Assembly (NCBI GenBank): GCA_951804985.1
Contig: OX638132.1
Location: forward strand, 23,722,617-23,786,616
Reading direction: 5' to 3'
Source of the DNA: Dryomyza anilis
Taxonomy: Eukaryota > Arthropoda > Insecta > Diptera > Dryomyzidae
DNA: 64,000 bases
Both the position numbers and the translations under genes were made by a program. This document shows, in pieces, positions 11,397 to 22,796 of the stretch. The notes under the pieces are model-generated. The model saw nothing but the letters and a program-made list of their open reading frames with translations. It was not told where the DNA came from and did not search any database. How positions within the stretch are numbered: the first letter of the stretch is position 1; every line of letters starts with the position of its first letter.

Positions 11397-12803
11397 CCGT
11401 TCACAGCTTCGCCCGTGCTAAGTTTTTGTAATTGTAAAACTATATCGTTTATATAGGTGGATACTTTTACGTCCCTTTTTCCCTTTTTAGTGCTTTTTTC
11501 CCGCCAACATTGAACATAGTGCCATGCCCCTTTTTCTAATCTCGCTCACATTCCACGTGGCTATTAAAATTTTTAAAAATGATCCTTTGTTTCGATTTGT
11601 ACAACTCTGCTCTTAGTAAGTCAGGAGATTTAGCATTTTAAACATTTTTGTTATGTGGGAGGTATCACGCCCCATCACGCCCCATCACGCCCCATCCGTA
11701 TTTTTTGGATTTTATCCACTTAAGATTTTTGGATTTTTTTTGTTTTATTGATTTTTCGAATTATAACTTAGGAAATATATTTGTGATTTTCAGGGTACAA
11801 TTTATGTTTTGAAAATTGAGGATTTGTTATAAACCACCAAATCGAAAATTATTATTTGAACAACTGATGGATGAAATCTCTGGTGAAGATGGTAATGAAA
11901 TGATTAATAAAAATTAATCAAACATAGCCAACATACATATTACCCAACTTAGGCCTTTATGTAGTTCCAAATAATTTAATGATGTAGTCGCCGAAACCAT
12001 GGATTTAATTCAAGTCAGTTCTATGCCAATTTTTAAAGCGGTAGATATTGATTGAATCTAATAGGTTCTGAAGAGTTCTCGTGTTATAAAGAGATGATTC
12101 AAAATAGATTTGATCAGGCACTTAGGCCGTTTCATTTTCTCGTCCATATGACTAATTCAGTATATAGAAGAAAGCGGCTACCAGATCCAAGACGGTGTTT
12201 TAAATATGAACATTTTATAACTCTACTCTTAGTATGTCAGGAGTTATAGCATTTTTAATGTTTTTGTTATAAGAAATGTGCCACGCCCCTTTATACAATC
12301 CCGCCCACATTCTACGTGACGATTCTAACTTTTTAATGTGAACATTTGTTTCAATTTTCATAACTCTGGTCAGGAGTTATAGCATTTTTAAAGTTATGGT
12401 TATATGGGAAGTGCCACGTCCGCCCACATTTAGCAAAAATATAAACAACAACAAAATACATTACTGCGCCTAATTTCATGACTGTGTCTATCTTATAGAG
12501 ATATTTTGAATTTAAAGTTCAGTTTTTTCACGCCCATTTTTGTACCTTAGGAGGACAATTTAAAAAAATCCCTTCGTAGTGCGCTCTCACGTCGGGAAAT
12601 CAACACCCTGTCCAAATTTAAAATTCCTACAGCCAAATTTATATTTTTCGATTTTCCGGCTTTTCCTTTGGATTTCTTTTTTTTTCTAAGCCTCTCTTGC
12701 TTTGACACGCACAAAATACAAAAAGAATCAGGCAAATCCGTCGGTTCGTTCTCCCGTGATGCTCTGGAACACACAGGACATTTAATTTTTATATATATAT
12801 ATA
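11397..12803 (-). mobile_element. Non-autonomous Helitron-like element, 1.4 kb
   Basis: On the minus strand it begins TCTATATATATATA (right edge, 12803) and ends CGGGTCCAGCTAG (left edge, 11397-11400), with A and T as flanking bases. This is the TC…CTAG structure and A/T target of Helitrons. The same termini and some interior (…TGGCACTTCCCAT…, CCTGACATAC-type blocks) recur in 42407-43215. It holds no Rep/helicase ORF. A 10-bp unit ATCACGCCCC is repeated three times near 11667-11696. Confidence 0.7.
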
Positions 12804-14479
12804 GATTTTAACTTTGTTATTAAATATAATATTAAATACGTTTTCAATTAATATATCTTTATTTTTAAGACAGTATGTTTTTTAGTGTAGTCACTATAAA
12901 TTTGTAAACCAATCAAATACAATTTTTAATAATAACAAAACGTTTTAATATTTTTTACAGCACTTACATTTTTTTTTAATGCGAATATCAATTATTTACT
13001 TCACATGGTAGGCAGCGGTCATTCATTCGTATGTGTGATACGTATTTGGAAAATAATAAATAAATCAACTTTACTGATATCAGTTAATTCACAATTAGAA
13101 TTGAAATGAATAAAAATTTTAAAACTGAATATGTCTATTAATTTAATTGAAATCTAATACACTAATGCATATTTCTATTCCCTTTTCATCTAATTTACTC
13201 CTATATTCAATTTCAACTCCTTTTACATCAAATCTACTCCATTTTAAAATATTTTTAATTCCAATATTTTTCATATCTACTCTTTTGCATTGCATCTTTT
13301 GCAAGTGTAAACACTGGTCGCAAAAAATGAACCCGGGAATTTAAAACTGTTTAGGAACAAGTAGAATTATAGGACAAAAAAAATGACTTTGTATACGTTT
13401 TTTTATTTTTGAGAAATCGTAAAAAAATATCTTTAAAGATAATAATGTCCGATAAATTCAAATTTTAAAATGTTGCAGTAAAAGTTTCAGCAAATATTGG
13501 ATACATTTGTAGCGATGATTCCGAAAAACACATCAGTTTTGTCAACTTTTTTTTTACTTGTTAAATTTGGTTATATTTTCTGATTTTGTAAACTTTGCAG
13601 ATTTTAATATATCAAGTAAAAAATCTTGTCTTTATTTAATACTGTAATTATAACTTTTTAACCAAGAGTCGTAATTTATTTTCTGTAAAAGGGTTTTAAA
13701 GAGAATACTTGGAGCCACATAAAACATTATAAAAATAATTTTTAACATTTTTTTTACTAAATAATAACGTATTTTATCACCAACATTTTTTTTTTTTTTT
13801 TAACCAATTAGATTTTTTTTTGCTTATATCTTGTAAAAAAAGTTCACGCGTTAAATTAAATGTTTGAATAATAGCGCGATATTTTCTGCGTCTAAAATAG
13901 AATATATAATTTCATTAATTTTTTTGTTGGAATTTTAAAATAAAAGAAGACCAAAATAATGGGATATTGAAATATGGCATATAACTCAAAAACTAAAACC
14001 AATTTGGCAAAACTGATGCCATTTTCAGATCTAGCGCCACAAATGCATCCAATATTAAAACTTTAAGATTTAAAATTTTTGTATTTCTGTTCAATTTCGG
14101 TATTTCAATTGAAATATATGGTCAATTAGTAAGGATAAACACAATAAAAAATTTTAACAGCTGCTTGATATGAATTGCCCGTACACATGAAATGTGAATC
14201 ATACTTTTTTTGAAACTTACTAAAAAGATGTATTTGCCTTATATTTTTGCCAACATTATTATAAATTTATTTTATTTCATATATTCTTTTATTATATTTC
14301 AAAAGATTTCAAACAATTTCAACTGAAATTTAAGCATAAAATAATCTTTTTGATATTTTTTACAATTCACTGGAAAACTTATTTTAATTTTAAATTTGTT
14401 TCTAATACTTATCTATCTATGATGCGTAAATATTTACTAATTTTAAAGTTTAATTTTTTAACGCATCTCCTTTCATCAG
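12804..14479. other. Intronic AT-rich DNA before the exon
   Basis: AT-rich intron end with long A and T runs. No repeat family or gene recognised; it ends in the splice acceptor at 14478-14479. Confidence 0.5.
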
Positions 14480-14690
14480 GTCTCCTGGATACGCAAACGC
14501 GACCTCCACATTCTCACCGTGGGCATTTTAACCTACACGAACGATCAACGTTTTCAGTCGCTGCACACCGAAGGCTCCGACGAGTGGACACTGCGCGTAT
14601 CATCGCCACAGCCACGCGACTCGGGCACCTACGAGTGTCAAGTCTCCACTGAACCCAAAATAAGTCAAGGATTTCGCCTCAATGTTGTGG
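14480..14690 (+). CDS. dpr4-like: dpr-family gene, exon completing Ig domain 1
   Basis: Joins exon 245-399 in phase 0: GCG|GTC TCC TGG gives …DRAVSWIRKRDLHILTVG. It encodes the C-strand tryptophan, the SDEWTLRVSSPQPRDSG segment and the F-strand cysteine in GTYECQVST, then the G strand ending LNVV. This is the full set of V-type Ig hallmarks of Dpr Ig1, the domain that binds DIP partners in the family. Acceptor TTTCATCAG at 14471-14479; donor GTG G|GTGAGT at 14690/14691, phase 1. The frame is open with no disruption and the GC content is visibly above the flanks. Confidence 0.93.
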
Positions 14691-17383
14691 GTGAGTTAAT
14701 GTTACAACATTTTGGTATTATTTTGCAGAGAAAAATAAAAAACTAAACAAAAAAGAATAAAAAAAGATTAACAAAGAAAAGAGAAATTGTTTTTGTGACT
14801 TTGTTTGCGTGCTCTTCCGCCAGCTTGTCACAAATAATGTCAATGTGTGTTTGTGTGAGATATTTTCTATACATGTAAAATACAGCTGAAGTAGCGGCTG
14901 CCACATGTCCTTGTGTGTGTCCTTAACTGCAGATATGTAGCTGCTTCTGGTACGTAAACTAAATGCAAATATTTGTTATTTGATACAGCTACATGGGTAT
15001 CTTATATATGTAAAAGCAAAAGACTACTGTACCATGTAGCTCCTTGTAACACTAACACATATAGTGTATATATTTGTGTGTGTGTGGAAGTCGGTGATAA
15101 AAATCTGTTGTCCTAGTGTATGGCAAAAAGTATAACAAAGTCACTTAACATTTTTGTAGCTGATACAAGGGCAACAAACATTTTTATTGGAAAATATACA
15201 ATCTAAGCTGAAAAACCTTTCTTTTCTTGCGGTGAAAAGATAATAAAAAGATGTTGCTGATAGACTTCAGTATAATAAAATGTTATGTTTCCGGACTGAG
15301 GAAGAAGTATATGAAAAAAGCAAAAAAATTGCAAAGAGTAAGAAAACAAATACGAACGATTGTTGTATTTGTCCACAATATTTTGCTTTACGATAATTTA
15401 GAGCACTGCATGCACACAAAAAATGTAAAAAAAGCTATTAAGAATGGAATTCGGTCATTTGTACAAAGTGATGCAGATGGCCCATGACACAAAAGAGGAT
15501 GTCTCTTAAAATTCATTAATTCATTAATTCATTAATTCATTAATTCATTAATTCATTAATTCATTAATTCATTAATTCATTAATTCATTAATTCATTAAT
15601 TCATTAATTCATTAATTCATTAATTCATTAATTCATTAATTCATTAATTCATTAATTCATTAATTCATTAATTCATTAATTCATTAATTCATTAATTCAT
15701 TAATTCATTAATTCATTAATTCATTAATTCATTAATTCATTAATTCATTAATTCATTAATTCATTAATTCATTAATTCATTAATTCATTAATTCATTAAT
15801 TCATTAATTCATTAATTCATTAATTCATTAATTCATTAATTCATTAATTCATTAATTCATTAATTCATTAATTCATTAATTCATTAATTCATTAATTCAT
15901 TAATTCATTAATTCATTAATTCATTAATTCATTAATTCATTAATTCATTAATTCATTAATTTATTAATTCATTAATTCATTTATTCATTAATTCATTAAT
16001 TCATTAATCCATTAATTCATTAATTCATTAATTCATTAATTCATTAATTCATTAATTCATTAATTCTTTAATTCATTAATTCATTAATTCATTAATTCAT
16101 TAATTCATTAATTCATTAATTCATTAATTCATTAATTCATTAATTCATTAATTCATTAATTCATTAATTCATTAATTCATTAATTCATTAATTCATTAAT
16201 TCATTAATTCATTAATTCATTAATTCATTAATTCATTAATTCATTAATTCATTAATTCATTAATTCATTAATTCATTAATTCATTAATTCATTAATTCAT
16301 TAATTCATTAATTCATTAATTCATTAATTCATTAATTCATTAATTCATTAATTCATTAATTCATTAATTCATTAATTCATTAATTCATTAATTCATTAAT
16401 TCATTAATTCATTAATTCATTAATTTATTAATTCATTAATTCATTAATTCATTAATTCATTAATTCATTAATTCATTAATTCATTAATTCATTAATTCAT
16501 TAATTCATTAATTCATTAATTCATTAATTCATTAATTCATTAATTCATTAATTCATTAATTCATTAATTCATTAATTCATTAATTCATTAATTCATTAAT
16601 TCATTAATTCATTAATTCATTAATTCATTAATTCATTAATTCATTAATTCATTAATTCATTAATTCATTAATTCATTAATTCATTAATTCATTAATTCAT
16701 TAATTCATTAATTCATTAATTCATTAATTCATTAATTCATTAATTCATTAATTCATTAATTCATTAATTCATTAATTCATTAATTCATTAATTCATTAAT
16801 TCATTAATTCATTAATTCATTAATTCATTAATTCATTAATTCATTAATTCATTAATTCATTAATTCATTAATTCATTAATTCATTAATTCATTAATTCAT
16901 TAATTCATTAATTCATTAATTCATTAATTCATTAATTCATTAATTCATTAATTCATTAATTCATTAATTCATTAATTCATTAATTCATTAATTCATTAAT
17001 TCATTAATTCATTAATTCATTAATTCATTAATTCATTAATTCATTAATTCATTAATTCATTAATTCATTAATTCATTAATTCATTAATTCATTAATTCAT
17101 TAATTCATTAATTCATTAATTCATTAATTCATTAATTCATTAATTGATTTATTCATTAATTTCATACAGTCCCGAGCTGAATAAAATAAAAATATGATGT
17201 ACATTCAAATTTGGTTTCAAAAAATCTACAAACGCCAAATGGTTTTTCAGCAACATAACAATGGCTTTCATTTCATTTCTTTAAAAAAACATCCATCATA
17301 TTTGTTTTCAAATGTTCTTGTTTTTTCCAATTTTAACCCAGACTTTTTTTTTGCTGTTTTTTTCAATTTATTTTTTTATTTAG
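14691..17383 (+). other. dpr intron (2.7 kb) with 8-bp satellite
   Basis: Phase 1 intron, GTGAGT donor to TTTTTATTTAG acceptor. 14691-15508 is ordinary AT-rich sequence. 15509-17160 is a satellite array making up about 60% of the intron. The acceptor side (17161-17383) has a long pyrimidine tract. Confidence 0.85.
15509..17160 (+). repeat. 8-bp satellite (ATTCATTA)n, about 206 copies
   Basis: Uninterrupted period-8 array of ATTCATTA/TTAATTCA units. The few variants sit near 15961-16010, 16066, 16424 and 17146-17150; otherwise all units are identical. Such homogeneity implies recent expansion. True length may differ from the assembled length. Confidence 0.97.
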
Positions 17384-17641
17384 TTTCACGCGCTAAAATT
17401 CTCGGCAACTCCGAGCTTTTCATCAAAAGTGGCAGCGACATCAATCTCACTTGCCTGGCCATGCAGTCGCCCATACCGCCCTCGTTCATCTACTGGTACA
17501 AGGGGAAACGTGTGATGAATTATTCGCAACGCGGCGGCATCAACGTCATAACGGAGCGTTCGACGCGAACCAGCAAGTTATTGATAGCAAAGGCGACGGC
17601 CGCTGATTCTGGAAATTACACCTGCTCGCCCAGTAGTTCTG
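17384..17641 (+). CDS. dpr4-like: dpr-family gene, exon for Ig domain 2
   Basis: Acceptor TTTAG at 17379-17383; the first two bases complete the codon split by the previous exon (G|TT), giving …LNVVVSRAKILGN. It encodes Ig domain 2: SGSDINLTCLAMQ (first cysteine), the C-strand FIYWYKGKRV tryptophan and ADSGNYTCSPSSS (second cysteine). Two N-glycosylation sequons are visible (NLT, NYS). The donor TCTG|GTGAGT at 17641/17642 leaves phase 1. Length (86 codons) fits a C2/I-type Ig exon of the family. The intact frame and conserved hydrophobic core argue for a functional gene. Confidence 0.93.
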
Positions 17642-20600
17642 GTGAGTATCTATTTTTTTATGCAAAATGTTTATTTCTCGTTTTTGTGTATGAGTTTTTT
17701 TGTTTTTTTGTTTGAAATATGTATGTGTGTGTATGGGTGCGTTACCGAGGTATGTTTCTGTAGGAACAATAGGAGGTATGGCAACTTTTGAGGATTAGCT
17801 GTACTCTAATTTGATATCTAGCTGTTTGATATAATGTGGAACGTGAAAAGTGGGTGCGGTTTAATACGAAATATTTTTTTAAATGTTCGGTGTACGAAAA
17901 AACAAAAATAAAAAAAAATAATATTATGTTGAACTCATATCTCATGTTAATATAATTCGAATGTGCTAATTTCGACTTACCATGAATATATAAAATTAAT
18001 TCATAATTCTAATGTATAGTCTAATAGTCTTATGTAAGCCAATAAAGAAACAGCATTTCAAATTTTAAAATTAGTTCTTTCCATTTGTCTGCAATAACAA
18101 TAACAAATAACAAAAACCTTTCAACCAAAAACCATGCTTGTTTTGAAACAGGACATAATGCAAAACAAGCAGGTCTTTTTTACATGAATCCGTGATTTCT
18201 TTACATGCAATTTTATATTTATTTTTTTATTTAGTCAGGTCTGCATTGTTTTTTTTATCATGTTATTTGTATATTTTGTTTTTGTTCTATTTACGGAAAT
18301 AAGCGATTTTAACTCATATGGAAAATTACTTTATCCAGTCAACGACTTTGAGCATATTGCTTGTCTGGCAATAATAAAAACAATAAAAATAAACTCAACC
18401 ACCTACAAAAATATTTTATAAGCACGACGGCATTTCAAGTACGGCGCATGTCGGCAAATATGTTTTTTTCCACAGCATTTGTTTGAAGCCAGACCAAATT
18501 ATTTCGCTTCAATGCTTTTATTAGGAAAATAAAGAGTACTATATAATTTTTGGCTTTGATTTCCTGTTTGCAAGTTATTTAAAATTTTTGTATTTAACAC
18601 TTACCATATTCTGTTGAAATTACTAAAGAATAAAATGTGTGTAATTCCTCTAAATTTAAAACCATGAATTTAATAACATGAATTTTATATTATATATTTT
18701 GGTATTTGTATTTTGTATTATGTATTTTGTATTTTGTATTTTGTATTTGGTATTTTGTATTTTGTATTTTGTATTTTGTATTTTGTATTTTGTATTTTGT
18801 ATTTTGTATTTTGTATTTTGTATTTTGTATTTTGTATTTTGTATTTTGTATTTTGTATTTTGTATTTTGTATTTTGTATTTTGTATTTTGTATTTTGTAT
18901 TTTGTATTTTGTATTTTGTATTTTGTATTTTGTATTTTGTATTTTGTATTTTGTATTTTGTATTTTGTATTTTGTATTTTGTATTTTGTATTTTGTATTT
19001 TGTATTTTGTATTTTGTATTTTGTATTTTGTATTTTGTATTTTGTATTTTGTATTTTGTATTTTGTATTTTGTATTTTGTATTTTGTATTTTGTATTTTG
19101 TATTTTGTATTTTGTATTTTGTATTTTGTATTTTGTATTTTGTATTTTGTATTTTGTATTTTGTATTTTGTATTTTGTATTTTGTATTTTGTATTTTGTA
19201 TTTTGTATTTTGTATTTTGTATTTTGTATTTTGTATTTTGTATTTTGTATTTTGTATTTTGTATTTTGTATTTTGTATTTTGTATTTTGTATTTTGTATT
19301 TTGTATTTTGTATTTTGTATTTTGTATTTTGTATTTTGTATTTTGTATTTTGTATTTTGTATTTTGTATTTTGTATTTTGTATTTTGTATTTTGTATTTT
19401 GTATTTTGTATTTTGTATTTTGTATTTTGTATTTTGTATTTTGTATTTTGTATTTTGTATTTTGTATTTTGTATTTTGTATTTTGTATTTTGTATTTTGT
19501 ATTTTGTATTTTGTATTTTGTATTTTGTATTTTGTATTTTGTATTTTGTATTTTGTATTTTGTATTTTGTATTTTGTATTTTGTATTTTGTATTTTGTAT
19601 TTTGTATTTTGTATTTTGTATTTTGTATTTTGTATTTTGTATTTTGTATTTTGTATTTTGTATTTTGTATTTTGTATTTTGTATTTTGTATTTTGTATTT
19701 TGTATTTTGTATTTTGTATTTTGTATTTTGTATTTTGTATTTTGTATTTTGTATTTTGTATTTTGTATTTTGTATTTTGTATTTTGTATTTTGTATTTTG
19801 TATTTTGTATTTTGTATTTTGTATTTTGTATTTTGTATTTTGTATTTTGTATTTTGTATTTTGTATTTTGTATTTTGTATTTTGTATTTTGTATTTTGTA
19901 TTTTGTATTTTGTATTTTGTATTTTGTATTTTGTATTTTGTATTTTGTATTTTGTATTTTGTATTTTGTATTTTGTATTTTGTATTTTGTATTTTGTATT
20001 TTGTATTTTGTATTTTGTATTTTGTATTTTGTATTTTGTATTTTGTATTTTGTATTTTGTATTTTGTATTTTGTATTTTGTATTTTGTATTTTGTATTTT
20101 GTATTTTGTATTTTGTATTTTGTATTTTGTATTTTGTATTTTGTATTTTGTATTTTGTATTTTGTATTTTGTATTTTGTATTTTGTATTTTGTATTTTGT
20201 ATTTTGTATTTTGTATTTTGTATTTTGTATTTTGTATTTTGTATTTTGTATTTTGTATTTTGTATTTTGTATTTTGTATTTTGTATTTTGTATTTTGTAT
20301 TTTGTATTTTGTATTTTGTATTTTGTATTTTGTATTTTGTATTTTGTATTTTGTATTTTGTATTTTGTATTTTGTATTTTGTATTTTGTATTTTGTATTT
20401 TGTATTTTGTATTTTGTATTTGTATTCGGTTGCCAGATATTTTCCAAAATAAAGAAACTTCCAAATTTTTTTTTTAAATACAATTTCAATTAGATGTTTA
20501 AAAAACCTAATGTTCTCCGACTAGGAGGTTATCACAAGGTAACTAAAAGGTTGCCACAACCGAATTAAGAGCTTGTTGCTACTTTATCAGTTGTTGCCGC

Positions 20601-20923
20601 AACTGAATGATTTGGAAGGGCAATTTAGTTGGTTGCCGCAACAAATCAGTTTTCTGTGTGTATATTTTTATAAATCAGGCGATGATTTTTTTATTTTATA
20701 TAATAAATTTTGGCACTTTAATAACACTACTCAACAAAATGAGAAAAAAAAAAAAATAAATAAATAACCCATTTGAAATCTCACTCCATTGCTATTTCAT
20801 TTAAATTCACCCTGTTAAAGCTCAATATGTAAATTTGTTTTTCTAATGCCTTTTTTTTAATTACTCTTTAATATTTTATACACCAATGTTAAAATAATTT
20901 TTTATTTATTTTCTTTGTCACAG
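17642..20923 (+). other. dpr intron (3.3 kb) with 7-bp satellite
   Basis: Phase 1 intron, GTGAGTAT donor to CTTTGTCACAG acceptor. 17642-18700 is AT-rich unique-looking DNA. The 7-bp satellite fills 18701-20427. 20428-20923 is a short unique stretch ending in a T-rich acceptor region. Confidence 0.85.
18701..20427 (+). repeat. 7-bp satellite (TATTTTG)n, about 245 copies
   Basis: Period-7 array, essentially perfect from about 18750 to 20420; the only variants are at its edges (TATTATG, TATTTGG near 18715-18750, and the terminal TATTTG). Because 7 is not a multiple of 3 and the unit lacks stops in several frames, long false open frames of about 600 codons run through it on both strands. These are not genes. 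Confidence 0.97.
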
Positions 20924-21318
20924 ACTCCGCATACGTTGTGGTGCACGTCATCAATGGTGAACATCCGGCTGCCATGCAGCATGGTAACAGCAGCGCCAAC
21001 ACTTTATCACTATCATTGCATGGCGTCGTCTATCGAATAACAAAACAAGCAGCCGCAGTGCTGGCGGCACTGCTCAGTAGCTGGTGCAGCACCGACAATA
21101 TTCACAGCCACTCCAGCGACACTAACAGCAACATTGACAGCATCAGCAACATCGATTGCAACAAGAGTTGGCGCACATTCTGGTTGCGGCATTTGTGGCA
21201 TTGGCTGGAGGCGCTGCTGCAGGCGGTAGCAACAACCAACTGGAGCGTGGTTGGAGCGGGCATGTTGGCAGCACAACAGCTCACAATGCGCACCATGCGA
21301 CCGACAATTATCAGGTGA
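20924..21318 (+). CDS. dpr4-like: dpr-family gene, last coding exon (end of Ig2 and C-terminus)
   Basis: Acceptor CACAG at 20919-20923; G|AC restores the split codon, giving …SSSDSAYVVVHVINGEHP, the final strand of Ig2 and the family's conserved VxVINGEHPAAMQ tail. The rest (about 100 residues) is a poorly conserved linker with a moderately hydrophobic AAAVLAALLSSW stretch and a C-terminal half rich in W, L and A. It stops at TGA 21316-21318. Dpr proteins are membrane-attached, often by a GPI anchor or a single helix, but a textbook hydrophobic terminus is not evident in this frame. A second overlapping frame is also open (see findings), so the extreme C-terminus is less certain than the Ig part. 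Confidence 0.88.
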
Positions 21319-21500
21319 TTCGTGTGCTAAATAAATAAAAAAAGAATAATAAATAATATATAGAAATATACAATAAAATCTATATAAATAAATGCTTAAT
21401 TTATTTATATGAAAAAAAAACAAATAAAATAAAAGTCTGTCGCGTGTTTGAAAACAAAAGCGTGCAGGAATTTGTAAATAATGTGTGTTGATGTATTTTT
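21319..21500 (+). terminator. Probable dpr 3' UTR and polyadenylation region
   Basis: Follows the stop codon at 21316-21318. Several AATAAA hexamers occur (first at 21330; a cluster around 21424-21432), followed by the GT-rich stretch GTCTGTCGCGTGTTTG at about 21435-21450. That arrangement fits a cleavage and polyadenylation site near 21450. The exact site cannot be fixed from sequence. Confidence 0.5.
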
Positions 21501-21725
21501 GAAAACAAAATATAAAATAAATAAATAAATAAAAAAATAAATAATAAATACAAAGAAAATTACCTATTAGATGTAATGCAAATCTTATTACAACTTAAAT
21601 CTTAAATGGCATAAGCGCATCAACAAAACATATATTTGTATTAATTAAAAAATATGTGCATTGAAAATGTGTATTTATGAGCAATTAACACATTGGGAAT
21701 GCATGACGTATGAGTGTTTTAAAAT
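21501..21725. other. Intergenic AT-rich sequence
   Basis: AT-rich sequence between the gene end and the next repeat. It may include distal 3' UTR; no feature seen. Confidence 0.4.
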
Positions 21726-22080
21726 AATGGGTTTTTCAACAGGAACGCCACAAAAGTAGAGCGACAGGGACAGCAAACTACGCCATAGTTCTTGCCGCTC
21801 TTTTAACATTTCTCGTCAGTAAGGTTTGCCATTTCATGCTGGAAAGATATATGAATTCCAATTTCGGTAGTAAATCTTAATAATTTCGACACGTTTTTGG
21901 ATCGTATATATTTTCATCATGAAATGGCAAATTTTACTGAAGAGAAATGTCTAAAGCGCGGCAAGAAATATAGCGTCGTTTGCTAACCCTGTCGCTCTAC
22001 TTTTGTAGCGTCCCTGTTGAAAAACCCTTGAAAAAACTTTTGTATCGCTTTTATTGAAAAACTCTTTATATACATATCTT
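21726..22080. mobile_element. Foldback MITE (GGGTTTTTCAA family), copy 3
   Basis: Same family as 7450-7792 but in the opposite orientation, judged from the asymmetric centre (AATTTCGGTAGTAAAT here, its complement there). The left arm starts GGGTTTTTCAACAGGAACGC. The right arm ends in GTTGAAAAACCC, followed by the outer end motif CTTTTATTGAAAAACTC. Confidence 0.8.
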
Positions 22081-22093
22081 TTATTGTTATAAC

Positions 22094-22788
22094 CAGGGAC
22101 TAAAATCTCTTTGGAATATAAATTTTTAAAATAACAAACCTTACTGAAGAGAAATGTCTAAAGAGCGGCAAGAAATATGACGTCGTTTGCTATCCTTGTT
22201 GCTCTACTCTTGTAGCGTCCCTGTTGAAAAACCCTTGAAAAAGACTTTTGTATCGTTTTTTAATCAAAGCTTGTCTGGTTCCGATTCCGGGTTCGGATTT
22301 CGGTTCAACACTTTTTTAGTTACCATACCCGATTTTAAAAATTACTATTTCACTTTTAAATTTTTTTTTTTAAATCGAAGCTTTCCGGTTCCTGTTCGTT
22401 GCTATCGCAGACAGGAATTATAATACTTCGATTCTGATTCCAAAATAAAGAAAAAAACTATAGGGTTTGGATTCCGGTAACACGCTTTTTTAATTACCGT
22501 ACCCTGTGCCAAAAAATACATGTTAATTTTTATTTTATTTTAAACGAGCTGTTCCTGTTCCGATTCCAGTACATTGCGGTCCCAAACATGTATCAAAATC
22601 TTTTCGAATATCTTTTCGATTCTTATTCCAAGATTTTTAAACAAAATATTCCGGTTTCACCAAAAAAAAAAGATATATGGGTTTAGATTCTGGTTTTAAA
22701 CCTTTTATTTAATAATGCTTCCGGTTCCGATTACAGAAATCTGAACGGTTACAGTAACAGCTTCGATGCCATTTCTTTACGGTCCCTG
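22094..22788. mobile_element. hAT-type non-autonomous element with 8-bp target duplication
   Basis: Termini CAGGGAC…GTCCCTG, flanked on both sides by the 8-bp direct repeat GTTATAAC (22086-22093 and 22789-22796), which matches the nTnnnnAn target preference of hAT elements. 695 bp, no transposase ORF. The interior holds many TTCCGATTCCGG-like subterminal motifs (22260-22750), and one arm of the foldback MITE lies at 22130-22258. Confidence 0.85.
22130..22258. repeat. Single foldback-MITE arm inside the hAT element
   Basis: AACAAACCTTACTGAAGAG through GTAGCGTCCCTGTTGAAAAA matches the right arm of the neighbouring foldback element (about 21940-22060). It is only one arm, so it is either a solo remnant or was captured or converted from its neighbour. 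Confidence 0.75.
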
Positions 22789-22796
22789 GTTATAAC

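Larger units (their letters stand above)
400..14479 (+). other. dpr intron (14.1 kb), repeat-rich
   Basis: Intron between two dpr coding exons, bounded by a GTGAGT donor at 400 and a TTTCATCAG acceptor ending at 14479; phase 0. It carries a mini-me copy, a LINE fragment, a foldback MITE tandem pair, a SINE, a foldback cluster and a Helitron-like element, each listed separately. The rest is AT-rich sequence without a recognisable gene. Confidence 0.85.

Noticed and set aside
15509..17160. CRISPR array or centromere-type satellite
   Set aside because: No spacers between units, 8-bp period, and located inside an intron; simple satellite expansion explains it.
18656..20493. Open frames of about 600 codons on both strands
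   Set aside because: They are read-through of a 7-bp satellite without stops, present in several frames at once; not genes.
21013..21423. 136-codon open frame antisense to the last dpr exon
   Set aside because: Shadow of a repetitive CAR/GCN-rich exon; no domain or splice support.
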